DNA of 64,000 nucleotides, taken from NCBI RefSeq assembly GCF_001053185.1, contig NZ_CSTD01000001.1:1939009-2003008 (forward strand). The letters are read 5' to 3'. Position numbers and translations under genes: made by a program. This DNA comes from Mycobacterium bohemicum DSM 44277 (GTDB taxonomy: Bacteria > Actinomycetota > Actinomycetes > Mycobacteriales > Mycobacteriaceae). The notes below the pieces were generated by a model. The model saw only the letters and a program-made list of their open reading frames with translations, was not told the DNA's origin and searched no databases. Of the stretch, positions 32,702-42,424 are shown one piece after another (the first letter of the stretch is position 1; the number at the start of each line of letters is the position of its first letter).

Positions 32702-35700
32702 GTGACCATCCACGAGCACGACCGTGTGTCCGCCGACCGCGACGGGAAGGGCCCGCACAGCGCCCATGCTCTGGTGGACCGCCTCTCGGCGGGCGAGCCG
32801 TACGCGGTGGCCTTCGGCGGCCAGGGCAGCGCCTGGCTGGAGACCCTCGAAGAGCTGGTGTCCTCGGCCGGGATCGAATCCGACCTGGCGACCCTGGTCG
32901 GTGAGGCCCAACTGCTGCTCGAACCCGTGGCGCGCGAGCTGGTCGTCGTGCGTCCGATCGGTTTCGAGCCGCTGACCTGGGTGCGCGCGCTGGCCGCCGA
33001 GGATGCCATCCCCTCGGACAAGCACCTGACGTCCGCCGCCGTGTCCATCCCCGGCGTGCTGCTGACGCAGATCGCGGCCGTGCGCGCCCTCGGGCGCCAG
33101 GGCATGGACTGGGCGGCGACGCCGCCGGTGGCCGTCGCCGGACACTCGCAGGGGGTTCTCGCGGTCGAGGCGCTGAAGGCGGCCGGCGCTCGCGATGTCG
33201 AGCTGCTGGCGTTGGCCCAGCTCATCGGTGCGGCCGGCACGCTGGTGGCCCGCCGGCGCGGCATCTGCGTCCTCGGCGACAAGTCGCCCATGGTGTCGGT
33301 CACCAACGCCGATCCCGAGCGCATCGGCCGGCTGCTCGACGAGTTCGCGCAGGATGTGCGCACCGTGCTGCCCCCGGTGCTGTCCATCCGCAACGGGCGG
33401 CGTTCGGTCGTCATCACCGGCACCCCCGAGCAACTGTCCCGGTTCGAGCTGTACTGCCGGCAGATCTCCGCAAAGGAGGAGGCCGACCGCAAGAACAAGC
33501 TGCGCGGCGGCGACGTCTTCGCGCCGGTCTTCGATCCGGTACAGGTCGAGGTGGGCTTCCACACGCCGCGGCTGGCCGACGGCATCGACATCGTCGGCGG
33601 GTGGGCCGAGAAGGTCGGCCTGGACGCCGCGCTGGCCCGGCAGCTGACCGAAGCCATCCTGGTGAGCCGCGTCGACTGGGTGGAGGAGATCACCCGCGTT
33701 CACGAGTCCGGAGCCCGCTGGATCCTCGACCTGGGTCCCGGCGACATCCTGACCCGGTTGACCGCACCCGTGATCCGCGGCCTCGGTGTCGGCATCGTCC
33801 CGGCCGCGACCCGCGGCGGCCAGCGCAACCTCTTCACCGTCGGCGCCGTCCCCGAGGTGGCCCGGGCGTGGTCGAGCTACGCCCCGACCGTCGTCCGCCT
33901 CCCGGACGGCCGGGTCAAGCTGTCGACGAAGTTCACCCGGCTGACCGGACGCTCACCGATCCTGCTCGCGGGCATGACCCCCACCACCGTGGACGCCAAG
34001 ATCGTCGCGGCGGCTGCCAACGCCGGGCACTGGGCCGAGCTGGCCGGTGGCGGGCAGGTCACCGAGGAGGTCTTCGCCAACCGCATCGAGGAACTGTCGG
34101 GCCTGCTCGAGCGCGGACGCACCTATCAGTTCAACGCGTTGTTCCTCGACCCCTACCTGTGGAAGCTTCAGGTCGGCGGCAAGCGGCTCGTGCAGAAGGC
34201 CCGTCAGTCCGGCGCCGCCATCGACGGGCTGGTCATCAGCGCCGGCATCCCCGACCTCGAGGAAGCCGTCGAGCTGATCCATGAGCTCAACGACGTCGGC
34301 ATCACCCACGTGGTGTTCAAGCCCGGCACCGTCGAGCAGATCCGCTCGGTCATCCGCATCGCGACCGAGGTCCCCACCAAGCCGGTGATCATGCACGTCG
34401 AGGGCGGCCGCGCCGGCGGCCACCACTCGTGGGAAGACCTCGACGACCTCCTGCTGGCGACGTACTCCGAACTGCGCTCCCGTGCCAACATCACCGTCTG
34501 CGTGGGCGGTGGCATCGGCACCCCGGAGCGCGCGGCCGACTACCTGTCCGGCCGGTGGGCGCAGGCGTACGGCTTCCCGCTCATGCCGATCGACGGCATT
34601 TTGGTCGGCACCGCGGCGATGGCCACCAAGGAGGCCACTACCTCGCCGTCGGTCAAGCGGATGCTGGTCGAGACCCAGGGCACCGACCAGTGGATCGGCG
34701 CCGGAAAAGCCCAGGGCGGCATGGCTTCCAGCCGAAGCCAGCTGGGCGCGGACATCCACGAGATCGACAACAGCGCCTCGCGGTGCGGCCGGCTGCTCGA
34801 CGAGGTCGCCGGCGACGCGGAGGCGGTGGCCGAGCGCCGCGAGGAGATCATCGCGGCGATGGCCAACACCGCCAAGCCGTATTTCGGCGACGTCGGGGAG
34901 ATGACCTACCTGCAGTGGTTGCGGCGCTACGTCGAGCTGGCCATCGGCGACGGCGACTCCACCGCCGACACCGCGTCACCGGGCAGCCCGTGGCTGGCCG
35001 ACACCTGGCGCGAGCGCTTCCAGCAGATGTTGCAGCGCGCCGAAGCGCGTTTGCACACACAGGATTTCGGCCCCATCGACTCCCTGTTCGCCGACGCCGC
35101 GCTGCTGGAGAACCCCGACGAAGCCATCGCCGGCCTGCTGGCGCACTACCCCGACGCCGAGTCCGTGCTCCTGCATCCGGCCGACGTCCCGTTCTTCGTC
35201 ACGCTGTGCAAGACGCCGGGCAAGCCGGTCAACTTCGTACCGGTGATCGACAAAGACGTGCGGCGCTGGTGGCGCAGCGACTCGCTCTGGCAGGCGCACG
35301 ACGCCCGCTACGACGCCGACCAGGTGTGCATCATCCCCGGCACCGCCGCGGTCGCCGGCATCACCGTGCTGGACGAGCCCGTCGGCGAATTGCTGGACCG
35401 TTTCGAGCAGGCCGCCATCGAGGATGTGCTGGCTTCCGGCGTCGCGCCCAAGGACGTCACGTCGCGCCGGTTGGGCCGCGCCGACGTGAGCGGACCGCTG
35501 GCCGTCGTCCTCGACGCCCCCGACGTCGAGTGGGCCGGGCGCACCGCGATCAACCCCGTCCACCGGATCGCCGACCCCGCCGACTGGCTGGTGCACGACG
35601 GACCCGAAAGCCGCCGGGCAACCCACTCGTCCACCGGCGCGCGGCTGCACGTCGACGGCGAGCGGGTCATCCTGAGCGTGCCGGTGTCGGGAACCTGGAT

Positions 35701-38700
35701 CGACATCCCATTCACCTTGCCGCCCAACACCGTCGACGGCGGCGCCCCGGTGGTTTCCACCGAGGACGCCGCCACCGCCATGCGCGCGGTCCTGGCGATC
35801 GCCGCGGGCGTCGACGGACCGGAGTTCCTGCCGCCGGTCACCGACGGGAGCGCCACCGTGACCGTGGACTGGGACCCCGAGCGGGTGGCCGACCACACCG
35901 GCGTGACGGCCGTCTTCTCCGAGGCGCTGGCCCCCAGCCTCAGCACCGTGCCCGACGCGCTGGTCGGCCCGTGCTGGCCCGCCGTTTTCGCCGCCATCGG
36001 CTCGGCGCTCACCGACACCGGCGTCCCGGTGGTGGAGGGCCTGCTCAGCCTGGTCCACCTGGACCACGCCGCCCATGTGGTCGGTAAGCTGCCCGCGCAG
36101 CCTGCCGAATTGACCATCAGCGCAACCGCTTCGGCCGCGGTCGACACCGACATGGGCCGCGTCGTGCCGGTCTCGGTGACCATCGCCGACGCCGACGGCG
36201 CGGTGATCGCCTCGCTCAGTGAGCGTTTCGCGATCCTGGGACGCACCGGCGGCGCCGAGCTCACCGACCCGGCGCGCGCCGGCGGTGCGGTGTCGGAGAA
36301 CGCGACGGACACCCCGCGCCGCCGCCGGCGCGACGTCACGATCACCGCGCCGGTGGACATGCGCCCGTTCGCGGTCGTGTCCGGCGACCACAACCCGATC
36401 CACACCGACCGCGCGGCCGCGCTGCTGGCCGGCCTGGAATCGCCGATCGTGCACGGCATGTGGCTGTCGGCCGCCGCTCAGCACGCGGCGACCGCCACCG
36501 ACGGCCGGGCGCGCCCGCCGGCCCGGCTCATCGGCTGGACCGCGCGCTTCCTGGGCATGGTGCGACCCGGCGACGAGGTGGCCTTCCGCGTCGACCGCGT
36601 CGGAATCGACCGGGGCGCCGAGGTTTTGGAGGTTGCCGCCCGAGTCGGGACGGACCTGGTGATGGCGGCGACCGCGCGGCTGGACTCCCCGAAGACGGTG
36701 TATGCGTTCCCGGGCCAGGGCATCCAGCACAAGGGCATGGGCATGGAGGTCCGGGCCCGGTCCAAGGCCGCCCGCAAGGTGTGGGACACCGCCGACAAGT
36801 TCACCCGCGAGACGCTGGGCTTCTCGGTGCTGCACGTCGTGCGGGACAACCCGACCAGCATCATCGCCAGCGGCGTGCACTACAACCACCCCGAGGGCGT
36901 GCTGTACCTGACCCAGTTCACCCAGGTCGCGATGGCGACGGTGGCCGCCGCGCAGGTCGCCGAGATGCGCGAGCAGGGCGCCTTCGTCGAAGGCGCCATC
37001 GCCTGCGGCCACTCGGTCGGCGAGTACACCGCGCTGGCCTGCGTGAGCGGCATCTTCGAGCTGGATGCCTTGCTGGAGGCCGTGTTTCACCGCGGCTCCA
37101 AGATGCACGACATCGTGCCCCGCGACGACCTGGGCCGTTCCAACTACCGGTTGGCCGCCATCCGGCCCTCGCAGATCGACCTTCCCGACGAGGAGGTCCC
37201 CGGCTTCGTCGCCGGGATCGCCGAGAGCACCGGCGAATTTCTGGAGATCGTGAACTTCAACCTGCGCGGATCGCAGTACGCGATCGCCGGCACCGTGCGC
37301 GGGCTGGAGGCGCTCGAGGCCGAGGTGGAGCGTCGCCGCGAACTGAGCGGCGGGCGGCGGTCGTTCATCCTGGTGCCCGGCATCGACGTGCCGTTCCACT
37401 CGCGGGTGCTGCGGGTGGGGGTGGCCGAGTTCCGCCGCGCGCTGGAGCGCATAGTGCCGTTCGACAAGGATCCCGAGATCATCATCGGGCACTACATTCC
37501 GAACCTGGTGCCGCGCCCGTTCTCGCTGGATCGCGACTTCATCCAGGAGATCCGGGATCTGGTGCCCGCCGAGCCCCTCGACGAGATCCTCGCCGACTAC
37601 GACACCTGGCTCAACGAGAAGCCGCGCGACCTGGCCCGCAAGGTGCTGATCGAGCTGCTGGCGTGGCAGTTCGCCAGCCCGGTGCGCTGGATCGAAACCC
37701 AGGACCTGTTGTTCACCGAGGAGGCCGCGGGCGGTCTTGGCGTCGAACGGTTCGTCGAGATCGGCGTGAAGTCGGCGCCGACGGTCGCCGGGCTGGCCAC
37801 CAACACCCTCAAGTTGCCCGAATACGCGCACAGCACGGTCGAAGTGCTCAACGCCGAGCGCGACGCCGCGGTGCTGTTCGCCAACGACACCGACCCCGAG
37901 CCGGAGCCGGAGGAGTCCGCCGAGCCGGTCGCCGAGGCGGCCCCGGCCGACGGCGCGGTGCAGTCCGCACCCGCGCCGGTGCCGTCCGCCCCCAGTGGTG
38001 CCGCCAGGCCCGACGACATCCCATTCGACGCCGCCGACGCCACCCTGGCGCTGATCGCGCTGTCGGCCAAGATGCGCATCGACCAGATCGAGCAACTGGA
38101 CTCCATCGAGTCGATCACCGACGGTGCGTCGTCGCGCCGCAACCAGCTGCTGGTCGACCTCGGCTCGGAGCTCAACCTGGGCGCCATCGACGGGGCGGCC
38201 GAGGCCGACCTGGCCGGCCTGCGGTCCCAGGTGACCAAGCTCGCCCGCACGTACAAGCCCTACGGGCCAGTGCTTTCCGACGCCATCAACGACCAGCTGC
38301 GCACCGTGCTGGGACCGTCGGGCAAGCGGCCCGGCGCCGTCGCCGAGCGGGTGCACAAGGTGTGGGAGCTCGGTGACGGCTGGGCCAAGCACGTCAGCGT
38401 CGAGGTGGCGCTGGGCACCCGCGAGGGCAGCAGCGTGCGGGGCGGCGCCATGGGCCACCTGCACGAGGGCGCGCTGGCCGATGCCGCGTCCGTCGACAAG
38501 GTCATCGACGCCGCGGTGCTGGCGGTCGCTGCGCGCCATGGCATTTCGGTGGCGTTGCCGTCGTCGGGCGGTGGCGGCGGTGCGACCATCGACGCGGCCG
38601 CGCTGAGCGAATTCACCGACCAGATCACCGGCCGCGACGGCGTGCTGGCGTCCGCGGCCCGCCTGGTGCTGAACCAACTGGGGCTGGACGACGCCGTCAG

Positions 38701-41700
38701 CGCCTCGCCGGCGGCAACCGACGCCGAGCTCATCGACCTGGTGACCGCCGAATTGGGCGCGGACTGGCCACGATTGGTGGCGCCGGTGTTCGACGCCAAA
38801 AAGGCCGTCGTCTTCGACGACCGGTGGGCCAGCGCCCGCGAGGACCTGGTGCGACTGTGGCTGGCCGACGAGGGCGACATCGACGCCGACTGGCCGGCGT
38901 TGTCCGAACGGTTCGAGGGCGCCGGCCACGTCGTCGCCACCCAGGCCACCTGGTGGCAGGGCAAGGCGCTGGCGTCCGGCCGGCAGATCCATGCGTCCCT
39001 GTACGGCCGCATCGCCGCGGGCGCGGAGAACCCCGAGCCCGGCCCCTACAGCGACGAAGTCGCGGTGGTGACGGGCGCTTCCAAGGGTTCGATCGCCGCC
39101 GCGGTCGTCGCGCGGCTGCTCGACGGAGGCGCGACCGTTGTCGCGACGACCTCGAAACTGGACGACGAAAGGCTGGCGTTCTACCGCGGGCTCTACCGCG
39201 ACCACGCCCGCTACGGCGCCGCGCTGTGGGTGATCCCGGCCAACATGGCGTCCTACTCCGACATCGACGCGCTCGTCGACTGGGTCGGCAACGAGCAGAC
39301 GGAAAGCCTTGGGCCGCAGTCCATCCACATCAAGGATGCCCAGACACCGACGCTGCTGTTCCCGTTCGCGGCCCCGCGGGTCGCCGGGGACCTGTCGGAG
39401 GTCGGGTCGCGTTCCGAGGTGGAGATGAAGGTCCTGCTGTGGGCGGTGCAGCGGTTGATCGGCGGGCTGTCGAAGATCGGCGCCGAGCGTGACATCGCCT
39501 CGCGGCTGCACGTCGTGCTGCCCGGCTCGCCCAACCGCGGAATGTTCGGCGGCGACGGCGCTTACGGCGAGGCCAAGTCCGCGCTGGACGCGCTGGTGAG
39601 CCGTTGGCGCGCCGAGTCGTCGTGGGCCTCGCGGGTCAGCCTGGCGCACGCGCTGATCGGCTGGACCCGGGGCACCGGGCTGATGGGCCACAACGACGCC
39701 ATCGTCACCGCGGTCGAGGAGGCGGGGGTCACCACCTACTCGACCGACGACATGGCCGCCATGCTGCTGTCGCTGTGCGACCCCGAATCCAAGGTGGCCG
39801 CGGCCGGCGCGCCGATCACCGCGGACCTGACCGGCGGCCTCGGCGATGCCGACCTCGACATGGCCGAACTCGCCGCCAAGGCGCGCGAGCAGAAGACCAC
39901 CGGTGCGGAGCCCGGGACGCCGGAGGCGCGCGGCACGATCGCGGCGCTGCCGTCGCCGCCGCGCGGGTTCACCCCGGCGCCACCCCCGGCCTTCGACGAC
40001 CTCGACGTCGACCCGGCCGACTTGGTGGTCATCGTCGGCGGCGCCGAGATAGGCCCATACGGCTCGTCGCGCACCCGCTTCGAGATGGAAGTCGAGGGCG
40101 AGCTCTCGGCGGCCGGCGTCCTCGAGCTGGCCTGGACGACCGGGCTGATCCGCTGGGAGGACGACCCCCAACCCGGTTGGTACGACACCGAATCCGGCGA
40201 CCTGGTCGACGAGTCCGAGCTGGTCGAGCGCTATCACGACGCGGTCGTCCAGCGCTGCGGCATCCGCGAATTCGTCGATGACGGGGCGATCGACCCCGAT
40301 CACGCCTCCCCGCTGCTGGTTTCGGTGTTCCTGGACAAGGACTTCGCCTTCGTGGTGTCGTCGGAGGCCGACGCGCGCGCCTTCGTCGAATTCGACCCCG
40401 AGCACACGGTCATCCGGCCGATACCCGACTCGACCGACTGGCAGGTCATCCGCAAGGCGGGCACCGAGATCCGGGTGCCGCGCAAGACCAAGTTGACGCG
40501 CACCGTCGGCGCCCAGATCCCCACCGGGTTCGATCCCACGGTCTGGGGCATCAGCCAGGACATGGCCAGTTCGATCGACCGGGTGGCGCTGTGGAACATC
40601 GTCGCGACCGTCGACGCGTTCCTGAGCGCCGGGTTCAGCCCCGCCGAGGTCATGCGCTACGTGCACCCCAGCATGGTGGCCAGCACCCAGGGCACCGGGA
40701 TGGGCGGCATGACCTCGATGCAGACCATGTACCACGGAAACCTGTTGGGCCGTAACAAGCCCAACGACATCCTGCAGGAAGTCCTGCCGAATGTCGTTGC
40801 CGCACACGTGGTTCAGTCCTACGTCGGAAGCTACGGCGCGATGATCCACCCGGTCGCCGCCTGCGCGACAGCGGCGGTGTCGGTGGAGGAGGGTCTCGAC
40901 AAGATCCGCCTGGGCAAGGCCGAACTGGTGGTGGCCGGCGGCCTGGACGACCTGACGCTGGAGGCCATCATCGGCTTCGGCGACATGGCGGCCACCGCCG
41001 ACACCTCGATGATGCGGGGCCGCGGCATTCACGACTCGAAGTTCTCCCGGCCCAACGACCGGCGCCGCCTGGGCTTCGTCGAAGCGCAGGGCGGGGGCAC
41101 GATCCTGCTGGCGCGCGGCGACCTGGCCCTCAAGATGGGGCTGCCCGTGCTCGCGGTGGTGGCGTACGCGCAGTCGTTCGGCGACGGTGTGCACACCTCG
41201 ATCCCGGCGCCCGGACTCGGCGCGCTGGCCGCCGGCCGCGGCGGCAAAGACTCGCCGCTGGCGCGGGCGCTGGCCAAGCTGGGCGTGACCGCCGACGACG
41301 TCGCGGTGGTGTCCAAGCACGACACCTCGACGCTGGCCAACGACCCCAACGAGACCGAGCTGCACGAGCGGCTGGCGGACTCGCTGGGCCGCTCGCCCGG
41401 CGCGCCGCTGTTCGTGGTCTCGCAGAAGAGCCTGACCGGCCACGCCAAGGGCGGCGCCGCGGTGTTCCAGACGATGGGCCTGTGCCAGATGCTGCGCGAC
41501 GGCGTCATCCCGCCCAACCGCAGCCTGGACTGTGTGGACGACGAGCTGGCCGGCTCGGCCCACTTCGTCTGGGTGCGCGAGACGCTGCGGTTGGGCGACA
41601 GGTTCCCGCTCAAGGCCGGCCTGGTGACCAGCCTCGGGTTCGGGCACGTCTCCGGGCTGGTCGCGCTGGTGCACCCGCAGGCGTTCATCGCGGCGCTGGA

Positions 41701-41923
41701 TGCCGATCAGCGCGAGGAGTACCGGCGGAAGGCGGATGCGCGGCTGCTCGCGGGCCAGCGCCGGCTGGTCTCGGCGATCGCCGGCGGTGCGCCGATGTAC
41801 CAGCGGCCGCCGGACCGTCGCTTCGACCACGACGCGCCCGAGAAGCGTCAGGAGGCGGCGATGCTGCTGAATCCCGACGCCCGCCTGGGCGAGGACGGCG
41901 CCTACGAGGCCTACCCGGGATGA
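32702..41923 (+). CDS. fas: Type I fatty acid synthase (multifunctional FAS-I)
   Basis: 3073 residues, close to the M. tuberculosis enzyme (about 3069). Domains in order: acyltransferase (AGHSQGVLAVEA near residue 146), enoyl reductase barrel (ILLAGMTPTTVDAK near 420), dehydratase (VVSGDHNPIHTDR near 1227), malonyl/palmitoyl transferase (FPGQGIQHKGMGM near 1336; CGHSVGEYTA near 1440), ACP (about 1770-1860, DGASSRRNQLLVDLGSE), ketoreductase (VVTGASKGSIAAAV near 2120) and ketosynthase (HPVAACATAAVS near 2720, with His in SKHDTST and LTGHAKG). It makes C16-C26 acyl-CoAs that feed mycolic acid synthesis. GTG at 32702 gives the conserved TIHEHDRVSADR start. Confidence 0.98.
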   Translation: MTIHEHDRVSADRDGKGPHSAHALVDRLSAGEPYAVAFGGQGSAWLETLEELVSSAGIESDLATLVGEAQLLLEPVARELVVVRPIGFEPLTWVRALAAEDAIPSDKHLTSAAVSIPGVLLTQIAAVRALGRQGMDWAATPPVAVAGHSQGVLAVEALKAAGARDVELLALAQLIGAAGTLVARRRGICVLGDKSPMVSVTNADPERIGRLLDEFAQDVRTVLPPVLSIRNGRRSVVITGTPEQLSRFELYCRQISAKEEADRKNKLRGGDVFAPVFDPVQVEVGFHTPRLADGIDIVGGWAEKVGLDAALARQLTEAILVSRVDWVEEITRVHESGARWILDLGPGDILTRLTAPVIRGLGVGIVPAATRGGQRNLFTVGAVPEVARAWSSYAPTVVRLPDGRVKLSTKFTRLTGRSPILLAGMTPTTVDAKIVAAAANAGHWAELAGGGQVTEEVFANRIEELSGLLERGRTYQFNALFLDPYLWKLQVGGKRLVQKARQSGAAIDGLVISAGIPDLEEAVELIHELNDVGITHVVFKPGTVEQIRSVIRIATEVPTKPVIMHVEGGRAGGHHSWEDLDDLLLATYSELRSRANITVCVGGGIGTPERAADYLSGRWAQAYGFPLMPIDGILVGTAAMATKEATTSPSVKRMLVETQGTDQWIGAGKAQGGMASSRSQLGADIHEIDNSASRCGRLLDEVAGDAEAVAERREEIIAAMANTAKPYFGDVGEMTYLQWLRRYVELAIGDGDSTADTASPGSPWLADTWRERFQQMLQRAEARLHTQDFGPIDSLFADAALLENPDEAIAGLLAHYPDAESVLLHPADVPFFVTLCKTPGKPVNFVPVIDKDVRRWWRSDSLWQAHDARYDADQVCIIPGTAAVAGITVLDEPVGELLDRFEQAAIEDVLASGVAPKDVTSRRLGRADVSGPLAVVLDAPDVEWAGRTAINPVHRIADPADWLVHDGPESRRATHSSTGARLHVDGERVILSVPVSGTWIDIPFTLPPNTVDGGAPVVSTEDAATAMRAVLAIAAGVDGPEFLPPVTDGSATVTVDWDPERVADHTGVTAVFSEALAPSLSTVPDALVGPCWPAVFAAIGSALTDTGVPVVEGLLSLVHLDHAAHVVGKLPAQPAELTISATASAAVDTDMGRVVPVSVTIADADGAVIASLSERFAILGRTGGAELTDPARAGGAVSENATDTPRRRRRDVTITAPVDMRPFAVVSGDHNPIHTDRAAALLAGLESPIVHGMWLSAAAQHAATATDGRARPPARLIGWTARFLGMVRPGDEVAFRVDRVGIDRGAEVLEVAARVGTDLVMAATARLDSPKTVYAFPGQGIQHKGMGMEVRARSKAARKVWDTADKFTRETLGFSVLHVVRDNPTSIIASGVHYNHPEGVLYLTQFTQVAMATVAAAQVAEMREQGAFVEGAIACGHSVGEYTALACVSGIFELDALLEAVFHRGSKMHDIVPRDDLGRSNYRLAAIRPSQIDLPDEEVPGFVAGIAESTGEFLEIVNFNLRGSQYAIAGTVRGLEALEAEVERRRELSGGRRSFILVPGIDVPFHSRVLRVGVAEFRRALERIVPFDKDPEIIIGHYIPNLVPRPFSLDRDFIQEIRDLVPAEPLDEILADYDTWLNEKPRDLARKVLIELLAWQFASPVRWIETQDLLFTEEAAGGLGVERFVEIGVKSAPTVAGLATNTLKLPEYAHSTVEVLNAERDAAVLFANDTDPEPEPEESAEPVAEAAPADGAVQSAPAPVPSAPSGAARPDDIPFDAADATLALIALSAKMRIDQIEQLDSIESITDGASSRRNQLLVDLGSELNLGAIDGAAEADLAGLRSQVTKLARTYKPYGPVLSDAINDQLRTVLGPSGKRPGAVAERVHKVWELGDGWAKHVSVEVALGTREGSSVRGGAMGHLHEGALADAASVDKVIDAAVLAVAARHGISVALPSSGGGGGATIDAAALSEFTDQITGRDGVLASAARLVLNQLGLDDAVSASPAATDAELIDLVTAELGADWPRLVAPVFDAKKAVVFDDRWASAREDLVRLWLADEGDIDADWPALSERFEGAGHVVATQATWWQGKALASGRQIHASLYGRIAAGAENPEPGPYSDEVAVVTGASKGSIAAAVVARLLDGGATVVATTSKLDDERLAFYRGLYRDHARYGAALWVIPANMASYSDIDALVDWVGNEQTESLGPQSIHIKDAQTPTLLFPFAAPRVAGDLSEVGSRSEVEMKVLLWAVQRLIGGLSKIGAERDIASRLHVVLPGSPNRGMFGGDGAYGEAKSALDALVSRWRAESSWASRVSLAHALIGWTRGTGLMGHNDAIVTAVEEAGVTTYSTDDMAAMLLSLCDPESKVAAAGAPITADLTGGLGDADLDMAELAAKAREQKTTGAEPGTPEARGTIAALPSPPRGFTPAPPPAFDDLDVDPADLVVIVGGAEIGPYGSSRTRFEMEVEGELSAAGVLELAWTTGLIRWEDDPQPGWYDTESGDLVDESELVERYHDAVVQRCGIREFVDDGAIDPDHASPLLVSVFLDKDFAFVVSSEADARAFVEFDPEHTVIRPIPDSTDWQVIRKAGTEIRVPRKTKLTRTVGAQIPTGFDPTVWGISQDMASSIDRVALWNIVATVDAFLSAGFSPAEVMRYVHPSMVASTQGTGMGGMTSMQTMYHGNLLGRNKPNDILQEVLPNVVAAHVVQSYVGSYGAMIHPVAACATAAVSVEEGLDKIRLGKAELVVAGGLDDLTLEAIIGFGDMAATADTSMMRGRGIHDSKFSRPNDRRRLGFVEAQGGGTILLARGDLALKMGLPVLAVVAYAQSFGDGVHTSIPAPGLGALAAGRGGKDSPLARALAKLGVTADDVAVVSKHDTSTLANDPNETELHERLADSLGRSPGAPLFVVSQKSLTGHAKGGAAVFQTMGLCQMLRDGVIPPNRSLDCVDDELAGSAHFVWVRETLRLGDRFPLKAGLVTSLGFGHVSGLVALVHPQAFIAALDADQREEYRRKADARLLAGQRRLVSAIAGGAPMYQRPPDRRFDHDAPEKRQEAAMLLNPDARLGEDGAYEAYPG

Positions 41924-41952
41924 CTCCGGTCCATCCGTTAGCCTGACCAGCC

Positions 41953-42345
41953 ATGGGCATCGTCGGAGTCGGGATCGACCTGGTCTCGATCACGGAGTTC
42001 GCCGAGCAGGTCGACCAGCCCGGAACGCTGTTCTCCGAGACGTTCACACCGGGCGAGCGGCGCGACGCCTCGGACAAGAGTTCGTCGGCCGCGCGGCACC
42101 TGGCGGCGCGGTGGGCCGCCAAGGAGGCGGTGATCAAGGCCTGGTCGGGGTCGCGGTTCGCCCAGCGGCCGGTGCTGCCCGAGGCCATTCACCGGGACAT
42201 CGAGGTGGTCACCGACATGTGGGGACGACCGCGGGTCCGGTTGACCGGCGACATCGCCAAGCATCTGGCCGACGTGACGATCCACGTGTCGCTGACCCAC
42301 GAGGGGGACACGGCCGCCGCGGTCGCGATCCTGGAGACGCCATAA
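41953..42345 (+). CDS. acpS: Holo-[acyl-carrier-protein] synthase
   Basis: 130 residues, typical of AcpS. Magnesium and CoA-binding residues are D9 in GIDLVSI and E58 in RWAAKEAVIKAW. It transfers the 4'-phosphopantetheine arm to acyl carrier proteins, here probably including the ACP domain of the FAS encoded 29 bases upstream, with which it is co-transcribed. Its stop is followed immediately by the 22-base inverted repeat at 42347. Confidence 0.96.
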   Translation: MGIVGVGIDLVSITEFAEQVDQPGTLFSETFTPGERRDASDKSSSAARHLAARWAAKEAVIKAWSGSRFAQRPVLPEAIHRDIEVVTDMWGRPRVRLTGDIAKHLADVTIHVSLTHEGDTAAAVAILETP

Positions 42346-42346
42346 C

Positions 42347-42408
42347 CGCGAGCAGACGCAGAATCGCATAGACAGGCCGGTTTCGGTGCGATTCTGCGTC
42401 TGCTCGCG
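42347..42408. repeat. Perfect 22-base inverted repeat between acpS and the M20 peptidase gene
   Basis: Left arm 42347-42368 (begins CGCGAGCAGACG, ends AATCGCA) and right arm 42387-42408 are exact reverse complements around an 18-base loop. There is no T-run, so it is not a typical intrinsic terminator. It could be a REP-like interspersed palindrome or an RNA hairpin limiting read-through from fas-acpS. It ends 16 bases before the peptidase ATG, just ahead of its ribosome site. Confidence 0.8.
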
Positions 42409-42424
42409 CAGGGAAAGGGAGGCC

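Noticed and set aside
34976..41830. Very long open frame on the strand opposite fas
   Set aside because: It is a codon-bias mirror of the FAS gene in high-GC DNA and has no protein family pattern.
42347..42408. Inverted repeat considered as an intrinsic terminator
   Set aside because: There is no T-run after the stem, and the ribosome site of the next gene follows at once. Kept as a repeat instead.
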